DNA from: JAQBVV01 sp965249205
Lineage (GTDB): Bacteria > Acidobacteriota > Vicinamibacteria > Vicinamibacterales > UBA2999
NCBI GenBank assembly: GCA_965249205.1
Contig: CBDFLL010000006.1
Coordinates: 992,001-1,056,000, forward strand
DNA length: 64,000 nt
Direction: 5' to 3'
This document shows positions 1 to 8,233 of the stretch, piece after piece. A program made the position numbers and the translations under genes. The first letter of the stretch is position 1. Each line of letters begins with the position of its first letter. The notes under the pieces were generated by a model. It saw only the letters and a list, made by a program, of their open reading frames with translations, ran no database searches and was not told the origin of the DNA.

Positions 1-631
1 GTCTACCTCGTTCGGGCGTCAGCGCCCGTGTCTGCACGCCTCCAAGCCGGACGAGGGGACTGTCGACGTCATTCATGTGCTTGGGATCGACACCCAGGGT
101 CTTGACGTCCCACCCGTTGAGAATGGTGCCGTTCACGTCAAACACCGTGGTGATATCGAAACCACCCGTCACGTTGTGAAAACAGTCGTGGTCGACGGGT
201 CGCAGTTTCATTAACCACGGTTTACCGTCTCGAAATGCCGGCGTGTTGACGATGATTTCGAACGACCGACTCGAGAGTTCAATGATCCGCGTGTACTGAT
301 TGTTAAACCCCCTGGAATACTTCTGGATGTTTGTGGCGGCTGTTCCGGACTCCCAGAGGTCGAGCAGGGGTGGTACGCCAGACGGGTGTATCTCCACATC
401 GATATCGTCATCCCAGGGGATCAGGTCTGAGCCGCAGTAGTAGCCGATGAGGCTTCCGCCACTGAGCGAATAGCCTATGTGCCACTTGTTCGAGAATTCG
501 TGGAACACTGACAGAGTGTCGAGCAGTACTCCCTTGAGGACACGCATTTCGTCGGAAGGCACGTCGAAGTGTTGATGGTCACTTTGCGTGCCCTCTAGCA
601 TTTCATAGCCGTCTACCAGAACATGCCTCAT
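1..631 (-). CDS. LicD-family phosphotransferase-like protein, 3' end beyond the window
   Basis: An open frame runs without a stop from an ATG at 631 down to base 1, giving at least 210 residues, so the C terminus lies outside the window. Residues about 55-80 contain the LicD/nucleotidyltransferase signature: an SGGSLIG segment followed by IPWDDDIDVEI, whose acidic cluster binds metal. LicD proteins transfer phosphocholine or related phospho-groups to cell-surface glycans. The gene is divergent from the sulfotransferase starting at 634 and sits at the edge of a glycan-modification block, which fits that role. The family call is fairly safe; substrate and acceptor are unknown. Confidence 0.75.
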   Translation of the reverse strand, partial: MRHVLVDGYEMLEGTQSDHQHFDVPSDEMRVLKGVLLDTLSVFHEFSNKWHIGYSLSGGSLIGYYCGSDLIPWDDDIDVEIHPSGVPPLLDLWESGTAATNIQKYSRGFNNQYTRIIELSSRSFEIIVNTPAFRDGKPWLMKLRPVDHDCFHNVTGGFDITTVFDVNGTILNGWDVKTLGVDPKHMNDVDSPLVRLGGVQTRALTPERGR

Positions 632-633
632 AA

Positions 634-1425
634 GTGCGAAATCATACCCGACGATTGGATCGTGCCGGTTTGAACGATCGAACTTATGTGATCACCGGGG
701 TGCCGCGCAGCGGCACGACGTACCTCAGCGCTCTGCTGCACCGGCCGCCGACGTCCATCACGATCTCGGATCCATTCGGAGCCTGGCGGCGGCACTATGC
801 CAAGCACGGAGCGGGGCCTGAGGTGCTGTCGGAGATCGAGGCGTGGCGCCGACGCATCGAGGCCGAAGAAGCGGTCCCGCTGCTGCCCGAACCGACGCTC
901 GGGGAAACACCGGTGCGCGTCGATACCTGGAGCCTAGCGAAGGAAATGCGTTCGGTGCGCGTGATGCCCGGGTTCTTTCTAGGGATGAAGAACCCGGAGA
1001 TTTTTCTCGGCATGCTGCCGGTCTTCCTTGACGCGGGGTTGAAGGTCGTCGTCAGCATGCGCGACCCGGTGGCGGTGGTGAACTCATGGGTGCATGCCGC
1101 TCCAGACCGGGCGCGCAATTTGGTTCAGGGCCGCTGCGATCTGTTTGTCTCTGATCTGTCAGATCCGGCGGAACAACGGGCGGAGCTGTACCAGTATCTG
1201 ATGGGGCTCTTGGCGCCGCACATCGCCGATCCAAGGGTGTGCATCATTCGGCACGAGGCGTGGTACGACGATGGGCTGGCACAGCTGGCGCGTGTCACGA
1301 ACTTCCTCGGGATGCCAACGCTCGAAGACCTGCGACCACCGCCCGCGCCTCCTCTGGACATACGGCTCCCCGAGTCGGAGGTAACGCTCATACGGGCCCG
1401 TTGTACTACTCCGGCGGGTGAGTGA
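634..1425 (+). CDS. Sulfotransferase-family protein
   Basis: The 263-residue product has the two PAPS-contacting motifs of sulfotransferases: a P-loop-like VPRSGTTYL at residues 23-31 (5'-phosphosulfate binding) and VVSMRDPVAVVNSW near residues 139-152 (3'-phosphate binding). The family moves sulfate from PAPS to a sugar, lipid or protein hydroxyl. The GTG start at 634 lies only 2 bp from the divergent LicD-like start; a TTG at 670, just before the first strand, is an alternative. It is one of three sulfotransferases within 4 kb, and a PAPS-producing operon lies 5 kb downstream. The acceptor is unknown; a surface polysaccharide is the likely one. Confidence 0.75.
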   Translation: MRNHTRRLDRAGLNDRTYVITGVPRSGTTYLSALLHRPPTSITISDPFGAWRRHYAKHGAGPEVLSEIEAWRRRIEAEEAVPLLPEPTLGETPVRVDTWSLAKEMRSVRVMPGFFLGMKNPEIFLGMLPVFLDAGLKVVVSMRDPVAVVNSWVHAAPDRARNLVQGRCDLFVSDLSDPAEQRAELYQYLMGLLAPHIADPRVCIIRHEAWYDDGLAQLARVTNFLGMPTLEDLRPPPAPPLDIRLPESEVTLIRARCTTPAGE

Positions 1426-1630
1426 TCGCGCGGCCGCCGTACGCAATGCTTGCCACAGGCTCGGAGTCCGAGTCGAACGGCACACGTATTACGTTCCAGC
1501 GCACCGCGCGCTTCACGCACGAATAGGCGACTACCGGACGTTCTGGGGCCACAAGTGACTACGTGACCCTGGCGGCTGATCTACGTGGGCCAGAATACGG
1601 TCGCTGCCGGCAGGGGCATGCGGCTGATGT

Positions 1631-2215
1631 TCACGAGAGATCGTACCCGTAGGTCTCGAAGTCGTTCTCGAACAGCGTGTGGATTCTCCTCGCAGCGCGC
1701 GGTGACAGGAGATTCTCCCAAAGGCCATGCTCTGATCGACGGTGATGCGGGAGCTGCAGTCCGGGGCGACCGATTGCATCGGTCAGCGTCACCCAATCGG
1801 ATGCGAGCTGTTCGAATCTCACGAGCATGTTGCACGGCGCTCCGTCGAGAAAGCTGTGCTGCGGCCGAAGATGAGGGACGTACGGCCGTAGTCGCTCGAT
1901 GTCACATCGCGTCCAGAAGTCATTGACATCGACGTGTTGGCAAAGCTCCTCAAGGACCGCGTTGACGCCGTTCTCGCGTCGCATGCGGCGGGCGAACTGT
2001 CCATGGATACTCACGGCGCGGTCGCACGGGTGCCGTACACAAGCGAACAGATACGGTTCCGATGTCGAATCGTACCATTCGGACATCGCCGCGTAGCCCC
2101 ACGGGACATGAGAGGTGCGAGCCTTGGCGTCGTAATGAGTGATGCCCAACGCGGCACGGATGCTCGTGCCGGCGTTCTTAGGTATGTGAATGAAGACTGG
2201 ATTCATCGTGCCCAC
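1631..2215 (-). CDS. Sulfotransferase-family protein (Sulfotransfer_2-like)
   Basis: A 194-residue protein opening with FIHIPKNAGTSIRAAL, the 5'-PAPS loop typical of the carbohydrate sulfotransferase subgroup with an HIPKTAGT-type motif. A second element, FACVRHPCDRAVSIH at about residues 57-71, matches the 3'-phosphate-binding RxPxxR region. It reads opposite to the sulfotransferase at 634 and lies 6 bp after the end of the truncated sulfatase on the same strand, so the two were probably co-transcribed. The ATG at 2206 (MNPVFIH) is an equally good start. The length is short but normal for this subgroup. The acceptor cannot be read from the sequence. Confidence 0.75.
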   Translation of the reverse strand: MGTMNPVFIHIPKNAGTSIRAALGITHYDAKARTSHVPWGYAAMSEWYDSTSEPYLFACVRHPCDRAVSIHGQFARRMRRENGVNAVLEELCQHVDVNDFWTRCDIERLRPYVPHLRPQHSFLDGAPCNMLVRFEQLASDWVTLTDAIGRPGLQLPHHRRSEHGLWENLLSPRAARRIHTLFENDFETYGYDLS

Positions 2216-2221
2216 CGCACG

Positions 2222-2821
2222 CTAGTCTTTCCTGGGGACCAGTTCATCGTGTGGTCTGCCGGAAATCAGGCGCGTGCCGTCACTGAATCCTTCGGGCCGG
2301 TCCTTGAGGATGTCCGCGAGGCGAACGCGCCAGGGTAAGTGAGGGCGTCCGATCCATGCGTTGGAGGAGGCACCGTGCGCCACTCCCGCCTCAAGTGGCA
2401 CGGCTCCCCCCTCAAAGAGCCAATCCGCGTATTCGTTGTCCGGGCCTCGCGTGGACTCCGCCAGGTGAAGGTGGTCGAAGCCGTAGCGCCTTCTGCGGGG
2501 GTAGAGGTGGAGTTTGCCGACCATCTCAGTTTGATAGCCGGCCCGCGACAATTCTCCGGCGAGCGTATGGGATGGGTGCCAGGCGGCCCCGCCTTTGTAT
2601 CCCACCATGCCGTTGGCTGCCGGCGCCTGACCACTCATCAGGACTCGCCGCGCGGGGATACAACTCGGGCATTCAGAATAGCCGCGACGGAAGCGCGTAC
2701 CTGAGCGCGCAAGCCAATCGAGGTTGGGTGTCTGCAACACCGGATGGCCCTCGATTCCGAGACAATCACCTCGCTGCTGGTCAGTGAGAATCAAGAGGAT
2801 ATTGGGTCGAGTATCAGTCAT
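2222..2821 (-). pseudogene. Truncated type I sulfatase
   Basis: The N terminus (RPNILLILTDQQRGDCLG) is the classic sulfatase metal-binding start, and CIPARRVLMSG near residues 54-64 holds the C-x-P-x-R sequence whose cysteine is oxidised to formylglycine. The protein stops after 199 residues, whereas family members usually have 450-550, so the C-terminal metal-binding Asp/His segment and most of the alkaline-phosphatase-like fold are missing. The last 20 or so residues do not resemble a sulfatase. I read it as a gene that lost its 3' part, now fused closely to the sulfotransferase that follows. A functional mini-protein is unlikely. Confidence 0.7.
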
Positions 2822-2920
2822 GCGTGCGACTCCTTGTGCGCACCCTGTGACATCCGCGTTGGCGGACGTGGCTCCGAGGTCGTTGTTCGGCTAGCTTGCA
2901 TAGACTCCCCGAGTCAGGTG

Positions 2921-3763
2921 ATGAATAATGCGGGACTCATGCGCGTTGTCGCGGTGCTTGCCACATACAACGAAGAACTGTTCATCGCGGGTTGTCTGGA
3001 GCACCTCTTCGGCCAGGGAGTTGAGGTGTACCTCATTGACAACTGTTCCACTGATACCACTCTTGCGATAGCCGAGCGATACCGGGGTCGTGGCCTGATC
3101 GACATCGAAACCTTTCCGCGAGAGGGTGTGTATAGCTGGCGACGGATCCTGGAGCGAAAAGAACAGATTGCCGGCACGCTCGACGCCGACTGGCTCATGC
3201 ACGTAGACGCGGACGAGATTCATCTTGCTCCGCCCACGGCCCGAACGCTTGCCGAGGCCTTTGCCGAAGCCGACCGCCAAGGGTACAACGCCGTGAAGTT
3301 CCAGGAATTCACGTTCATTCCCACGCGCGAATCACCCGACCACGAGCACACGCACTTCCAGCAGACGATGCGATTCTATTATCCGTTCGCGCCGCCGTTT
3401 CCGCACCTGCGGCGAGCCTGGAAGAAGCAGACAGCACCGGTCGACCTGGCAACGTCGGGTGGGCACGAGATTCGCTTCCCCGGTTTACGCTCGTGTCCCA
3501 ATCTGTTTCGAATGCGCCATTACCTGTTTCTGAGCGTTTCCCACGCTGAGCGGAAGTACGTGATGAAGCACTACGATGCGGCGGAAGTCGAATCTGGGTG
3601 GCACACGTGGCGCGTGCAGATCCAGGCGGCCCAGATAGCGCTTCCCCCTGGCGTGGAGTTGCGGCCCTATCGGGGTGACGACTTGCTGGACGCGTCCGAC
3701 CCCAGGCACCGTCACTATCTCGAGGAGATGCTCGACGCGGGCGCGCCGCCGGAGGAGCACTGA
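2921..3763 (+). CDS. Family 2 glycosyltransferase
   Basis: The product of 280 residues starts with a GT-A nucleotide-sugar fold: AVLATYNEELFIAGCLEHLF at residues 11-30, an IDNCSTDTT turn, and HVDADEIH around residue 97 as the metal-binding DxD-type motif. I take the ATG at 2921 because an AGGTG element sits just upstream and homology begins there; the open frame extends upstream to 2744 over the divergent sulfatase start without recognisable sequence. It ends 7 bp before the next sulfotransferase (start 3771), so the pair is an operon and the glycan built here may be sulfated by its partner. Donor and acceptor sugars are unknown. Confidence 0.8.
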   Translation: MNNAGLMRVVAVLATYNEELFIAGCLEHLFGQGVEVYLIDNCSTDTTLAIAERYRGRGLIDIETFPREGVYSWRRILERKEQIAGTLDADWLMHVDADEIHLAPPTARTLAEAFAEADRQGYNAVKFQEFTFIPTRESPDHEHTHFQQTMRFYYPFAPPFPHLRRAWKKQTAPVDLATSGGHEIRFPGLRSCPNLFRMRHYLFLSVSHAERKYVMKHYDAAEVESGWHTWRVQIQAAQIALPPGVELRPYRGDDLLDASDPRHRHYLEEMLDAGAPPEEH

Positions 3764-3770
3764 GCAGGTC

Positions 3771-4682
3771 ATGTTGCTCGTGAAGAAGGAAGGGCTGGCC
3801 GCCGGCCCCCATGCGTCGCCGCCCCCGATGCCATTCATCGTGGGTTCCGGTCGCTGTGGCACGACGCTCCTTCGCATGATGCTGGATGCCCATCCAGCCG
3901 TAGCCATCCCTCCGGAGACACATTTCATACCGACACTGGCCAGTGCCTTCAGCGACCGATCGAAGGATCGAGACGATTTTCTGCATATAATCTCCAGCTT
4001 TCACACCTGGAGCGACTTCGGAATCGAAGTTGGCGCACTTGGCGACGCGCTCCGGTCGGCGGGGCCGTTCGATCTCACCCATGCGCTTCGCACGTTCTAT
4101 CGGCTCTACGCGGAGAAGTGCGGAAAGTCTCGAGGGGGCGACAAGACGCCGATGTACTTCGCTAGTATGGGTCTTGTTCAACGCGTGCTTCCCGAAGCAC
4201 GATTCATCCATGTGATACGTGACGGGCGTGATGTGGCCCTGTCAATCAAGGACCTCTGGTTCGGGCCTGATTCGATCCAGGAAATAGCGGGATGGTGGGT
4301 GTCGAGGATCAGAGCGGCGCGGAGCCAAGTGCACGAGTTGGCCTGGTACCTCGAGATACGCTACGAGGAGCTGGTGCGTGACCCTGAACGCGTCTTGCGT
4401 GACGTGTGCGCGTTCATCGAGATTCCCTGGAACCCGATCATGCTCGATTACCATCAGCATGCGGCGGATCGGCTGGCGGAGATTCGGCACGATGCGCCGA
4501 CGCATGATCACAGTGGCATCATCCGTGCGGAAGATAGGGTTGATATCTTTTCTCTGGTTCTTGAGCCGCCAAGAACCGACCGCTTGGAACGCTGGCGGGT
4601 CGAAATGAGCGCCGCAGACCGGAAGCCGTTCGAAGGCGTGGCTGGGGCCATGTTGCGGGAGCTTGGCTACGAGGTCGACTAG
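3771..4682 (+). CDS. Sulfotransferase-family protein
   Basis: The 303-residue protein carries FIVGSGRCGTTLLRMML at about residues 22-38 (5'-PAPS loop) and FIHVIRDGRDVALS near residue 145 (3'-phosphate site), plus the usual IRYEELVRDPERVLRDVCAF region of the family. The ATG at 3771 is 7 bp after the glycosyltransferase stop; the frame is open further upstream but only through that gene. It is longer and more canonical than the other two sulfotransferases here. Its product probably transfers sulfate from PAPS to the polysaccharide made by the locus. The substrate is inferred from context only. Confidence 0.82.
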   Translation: MLLVKKEGLAAGPHASPPPMPFIVGSGRCGTTLLRMMLDAHPAVAIPPETHFIPTLASAFSDRSKDRDDFLHIISSFHTWSDFGIEVGALGDALRSAGPFDLTHALRTFYRLYAEKCGKSRGGDKTPMYFASMGLVQRVLPEARFIHVIRDGRDVALSIKDLWFGPDSIQEIAGWWVSRIRAARSQVHELAWYLEIRYEELVRDPERVLRDVCAFIEIPWNPIMLDYHQHAADRLAEIRHDAPTHDHSGIIRAEDRVDIFSLVLEPPRTDRLERWRVEMSAADRKPFEGVAGAMLRELGYEVD

Positions 4683-4828
4683 GACTCCTCCCTCGGCGTG
4701 ATCCAGGTCGGCCGCGCAATTCCCGGTTCAACGCGTCTAAGATTGAGGCCCCGCTGGGAATCGCGCTATCGCCCGATGCGGACAGGCGTAGCACGGGTGA
4801 TGAGAGAGATGGTTTCGGAGATGGCGAC

Positions 4829-5725
4829 ATGACACGCAAGGGCATCATTCTGGCTGGGGGAGCCGGCACACGGCTCCATCCAGCGACGCTCGCCGTGTCG
4901 AAGCAGTTGTTGCCAGTCTTCGACAAACCGATGGTCTACTACCCGCTGTCGACCCTGATGCTGGCCGATATCCGCGAGATCCTGATCATCTCCACGCCCC
5001 GCGATCTTCCGATGTTTGAAGAGCTCCTCAAGGACGGCTCCCAATGGGGACTCAGCCTGAGCTACCGCGTGCAGCCATCCCCGGGGGGCTTGGCGGAGGC
5101 CTTCGTTATAGGGGACTCGTTCGTCGGAGCCGATTCGTCCGCACTGATCTTGGGTGACAACATCTTTTATGGGCATGACCTGCCGACGCGATTGGCCTCG
5201 GCGGCGTCAAGGACGGCTGGCGCCACGATATTTGCGTATCACGTGCACGATCCGGAGCGCTACGGCGTTGCCGAGTTCGACAGGGAAGGTCAGGTGATCA
5301 GCCTCGAAGAGAAGCCCCAGAAGCCCAGGTCGAACTACGCGGTCACGGGTCTGTACTTCTACGATCAGCACGTCGTGGACCATGTGAAGAGCCTTGAGCG
5401 ATCTCCCCGTGGCGAACTGGAGATCACAGACCTCAATCGGATCTACCTCGGGGCGGGGGCGCTTTTGGTTGAGGTGATGGGCAGGGGCTTCGCGTGGCTC
5501 GACACTGGCACCCATGAGAGTCTGATCGAGGCGAATCAGTTCGTTCAGACCGTGGAACGCAGGCAGGGGCTCAAGATCGCGTGTCCCGAGGAAATCGCGT
5601 TCCGCAAGCAGTGGATCGATGCTGACGCGCTGTTGGCGCTCACCAGGCCCTACAAACAGAACGGCTACGGCAAATACCTGCTCAGCCTGCTCGGTGAACC
5701 TAAGGCTGAATCACCGGAGAGCTAG
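4829..5725 (+). CDS. rfbA: Glucose-1-phosphate thymidylyltransferase (RmlA)
   Basis: RmlA makes dTDP-glucose from dTTP and glucose-1-phosphate, the first step towards dTDP-L-rhamnose and other deoxy sugars, in the cytoplasm. The 298-residue length is standard. Seen directly: GIILAGGAGTRLHPAT (nucleotide loop), SKQLLPVFDKPMVYYPLSTLM, LGDNIFYGHDL with a metal-binding Asp, and FAWLDTGTHESL with the second Asp. One small oddity: the usual PSPDGLAQAF element reads PSPGGLAEAF. No rmlB, rmlC or rmlD lies nearby, so the rest of the pathway must be elsewhere. The stop codon overlaps the left arm of a large palindromic repeat. Confidence 0.93.
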   Translation: MTRKGIILAGGAGTRLHPATLAVSKQLLPVFDKPMVYYPLSTLMLADIREILIISTPRDLPMFEELLKDGSQWGLSLSYRVQPSPGGLAEAFVIGDSFVGADSSALILGDNIFYGHDLPTRLASAASRTAGATIFAYHVHDPERYGVAEFDREGQVISLEEKPQKPRSNYAVTGLYFYDQHVVDHVKSLERSPRGELEITDLNRIYLGAGALLVEVMGRGFAWLDTGTHESLIEANQFVQTVERRQGLKIACPEEIAFRKQWIDADALLALTRPYKQNGYGKYLLSLLGEPKAESPES

Positions 5726-6107
5726 TGGTCTGGTTGCGAATTAGCTAGCGCGTTTTCGGCCTGTACGTATTGCTCGCATGTGGTACATCCTCGGGCGGCT
5801 ACGAGGTGCCACATCCGATCGAAAACGCGTTAAGCATTCGGCCGGCGAAAGCGCTTTTCATGACCGTGTGGCGTTTGAGTAGACGCAATGCCGAAACACA
5901 AGGCTATTCGAAAAGCGCTCTACGCCTCCCGTCTGGCGGTGTTGCTCCTCCGTCACATACGCCCGGCATGCTCCCTCGTCGCGCCAGGTGCGGGTTTCGA
6001 GAGCGCGTGGCTCTCAAATAGTCGCAATCCATGACAGGTGAAATCCGCGCTGGCCAGCCGGGCGCCTCACCGCCCTCGGTGCACAAGCCAATTCGCAACC
6101 AGACCAC
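5725..6107. repeat. Nested palindromic repeat element, locus 1
   Basis: An 18-bp perfect inverted repeat (5725-5742 and 6090-6107, GTGGTCTGGTTGCGAATT) bounds a 383-bp noncoding element whose left arm begins on the last base of the rmlA stop codon. Nested inside are a CTAGCGCGTTTTCG pair (5745-5758 / 5820-5833), an AGCGCTTTTC pair (5850-5859 / 5911-5920), a copy of the family core on the minus strand (5939-5986), and an unpaired AAATCCGCGCT end near 6042. This accounts for most of the 560 bp between rmlA and cysNC. I see no convincing gene in it. It is related to the loci at 19322, 19937, 50864 and 62642. Confidence 0.8.
5939..5986 (-). repeat. Conserved core of the palindromic repeat family, copy 1
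   Basis: On the minus strand this reads GGCGCGACGA, a spacer, a hairpin GCATGC / GTATGT, then GACGGAGGAGCAAC. The same layout is found at 19379, 20106 and 62700 on the plus strand. The stem differs between copies in ways that keep pairing, which suggests that the structure itself is under selection. Confidence 0.75.
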
Positions 6108-6283
6108 CAGGCCTGACGCGACGGTCGCGGCGACGAACGGACGCGGAGGCCGGTGTCTCGCGCAGCCGGCCGACACGGTCGCCGGAGCAGGGCCGATTCG
6201 AAACCGGTTCCAGGCCTCGCGCCCCGGGGTGGGTGCGCCGTGCGGTTGGCGGAGTCGAGATGACGGTCCCGTGGTCGCATTTA
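6108..6283. other. Noncoding stretch downstream of cysNC
   Basis: This completes the gap of about 560 bp between rmlA and the end of cysNC; the first 383 bp are the palindromic repeat. The remainder is GC-rich and holds no open frame with recognisable content, no clear hairpin followed by a T-run and no repeat that I can match elsewhere in the window. Confidence 0.4.
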
Positions 6284-8233
6284 CTAGACGTCGATGAGAC
6301 GGCTCCGGCGTAGGAAGTCGATCACCATCTCGGCGGCGGCATCGGCCGTCATCGTGCGCGTGTCGATGGGCAACTCCGGCTCGATTGGTTCCTCGTAGGG
6401 GGCGGACACGCCTGTGAATTGATCGAGGCCGCCGGTGGAGGCCTTGGCGTACAGCCCCTTCGGATCGCGTGCCCGGCAGGTTTCCACGTCGGCCTGCACG
6501 AACACCTCGATGAATCGGCCGGCGGGCATGAGCACCCGAACATTCGCACGCCCGGCGGCATACGGCGAGACAAAGGCACAGAGCACGATAGCGCCCTGCT
6601 CAAAGAAGAGATGGGCGACATGGCCGGCGCGTCGGATGTTCTCGTCGCGGTCGGCGGGAGAAAAACCAAGGTCTCCGCAGAGGCCGTGACGCAAGTTGTC
6701 GCCGTCGAGCAGCATCGTACGGCAGCCCTGTTCGTAGAGGCGCCGCTCCACGATTCTCGCAATGGTGGTCTTGCCGGCGCCCGACATGCCGGTAAGCCAG
6801 AGCACCGCGGCCCGGTGTCCCTGTCTGGCCTCGCGGGCCTCGCGCGGAATATTCCAGCCCTCCCACACCACCCCGGCAGACACAGTGGTGGCCGCGGCGG
6901 GCGTCGGGTGGGTCGCGGCTGCCACGTCGTGGGTTTCTCCGCGAATCATGCCGGCCGCGACGGTGGCGTTGGTCTGCAGGTCAATCAGGACAAAGGATCC
7001 CGTCGCGGAATTCAGGCGGTAGGAATCGAAGAAGATCGGGTCGGCGGTTTCAATCTCGACGCGCCCAATCTCGTTCATCGTCAACGTCGGCGCCGGATCG
7101 CGGTGCAGGGTGTCCACATTGACGCGGTAGTCGACGCCTTTAACGACGGCCTGCACGCGTCTGGTGGTGTGGGCCAGCAGATACGGTCGACCGACGGCCA
7201 GATCAGTGGCGTCCATCCAGCAGAGGTAGGCGTCGAGCCGGCGCGCGACGGAAGGGAGGTTTCGGGGCCGGACAATCATGTCCCCGCGCGAGATGTCGAT
7301 CTCGTCAGTCGTGGTCAGTACCACCGACTCGCCGACGTCGGCCAGGTCTCGCCGTCCGTCGAAGGTCTCGATCGCTCTGATGCGTGTAGCCAGGCCGGAC
7401 GGCAGCACGACGATTTCGTCGCCGGCGCCCACCGATCCGGACACCGCCACGCCGGCGTAGCCGCGGAATGCCTGATTCGGGCGAATCACGTACTGCACCG
7501 GAAAACGGAAGTCGATGCTGTTGGTGCGCGCGCCAACCGTCACTGTTTCCAGCCTGCTGAGCAGCGGCCCACCCTGGTACCACGACATGCGCGCCGACCG
7601 ATCAACGACGTTGTCGCCTTCGAGCGCGGAGATTGGGATATAGGTGATGTCCTTGACGGTGAGTCTCGCGGCAAACAGGCCAAAGTCACGGACGATCTCG
7701 TCGTAGACCGACTGCGCAAAGTCCACCAGGTCCATTTTGTTCACCGCCACGATCATGTGGGGGATACCCAGCAGCGATGTGATGAATGCGTGCCGTCTGG
7801 ATTGAGTGAGTACGCCCTTGGTGGCATCCACGAGCACGACCGCCAGATCCGCCGTGGATGCACCGGTGACCATGTTGCGTGTGTACTGCACGTGGCCAGG
7901 TGTGTCGGCAATGATGAACTTACGGCGCGGCGTGGCGAAGTAACGGTAGGCCACGTCGATGGTGATCTTTTGCTCTCGCTCGGCTCGCAACCCGTCGGTG
8001 AGCAGGGCGAGGTTCATATGATCCTCCCCGAGTTTGCGGCTGGCGCCTTCGACGGCCTCCAGCTGATCCTCGAAGATCGACTTGGTGTCGTAGAGCAACC
8101 GGCCGATAAGCGTGCTCTTGCCGTCGTCGACGCTCCCGGCTGTGGTGAAGCGCAGCAGGTCCATCGTCGGCGCTGAGTCTGACTGTCCGTGTCTCTCGCC
8201 ACGCTTTTCGCCCGGCTGTCGTTCGGGCGGCAT
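6284..8233 (-). CDS. cysNC: Bifunctional sulfate adenylyltransferase subunit 1 / APS kinase (CysNC)
   Basis: The protein of 649 residues joins a GTPase subunit of ATP sulfurylase to APS kinase. GTPase motifs are visible: GSVDDGKST at residues 33-41, DTPGH near 108 and NKMD near 163, followed by two beta-barrel domains. The APS kinase part has GMSGAGKTT near residue 475 and LDGDNLRHGL just after. CysD plus CysNC convert sulfate to PAPS. I chose the ATG at 8233, which overlaps the cysD stop as TGATG. CysNC fusions are common where PAPS feeds sulfation, as in rhizobial NodPQ, and the sulfotransferases at 0.6-4.7 kb support that. No cysH or cysI is near. Confidence 0.95.
   Translation of the reverse strand: MPPERQPGEKRGERHGQSDSAPTMDLLRFTTAGSVDDGKSTLIGRLLYDTKSIFEDQLEAVEGASRKLGEDHMNLALLTDGLRAEREQKITIDVAYRYFATPRRKFIIADTPGHVQYTRNMVTGASTADLAVVLVDATKGVLTQSRRHAFITSLLGIPHMIVAVNKMDLVDFAQSVYDEIVRDFGLFAARLTVKDITYIPISALEGDNVVDRSARMSWYQGGPLLSRLETVTVGARTNSIDFRFPVQYVIRPNQAFRGYAGVAVSGSVGAGDEIVVLPSGLATRIRAIETFDGRRDLADVGESVVLTTTDEIDISRGDMIVRPRNLPSVARRLDAYLCWMDATDLAVGRPYLLAHTTRRVQAVVKGVDYRVNVDTLHRDPAPTLTMNEIGRVEIETADPIFFDSYRLNSATGSFVLIDLQTNATVAAGMIRGETHDVAAATHPTPAAATTVSAGVVWEGWNIPREAREARQGHRAAVLWLTGMSGAGKTTIARIVERRLYEQGCRTMLLDGDNLRHGLCGDLGFSPADRDENIRRAGHVAHLFFEQGAIVLCAFVSPYAAGRANVRVLMPAGRFIEVFVQADVETCRARDPKGLYAKASTGGLDQFTGVSAPYEEPIEPELPIDTRTMTADAAAEMVIDFLRRSRLIDV

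Noticed and set aside
2744..2920. An N-terminal extension of the glycosyltransferase from 2744
   Set aside because: The 59 extra residues overlap the divergent sulfatase start, have no glycosyltransferase similarity, and a better ATG with a ribosome site is at 2921.
6419..8176. A 585-codon open frame on the plus strand
   Set aside because: It lies wholly antisense to cysNC, which has full-length homology. Long antisense frames are expected at this GC content. Its translation has no recognisable domain.
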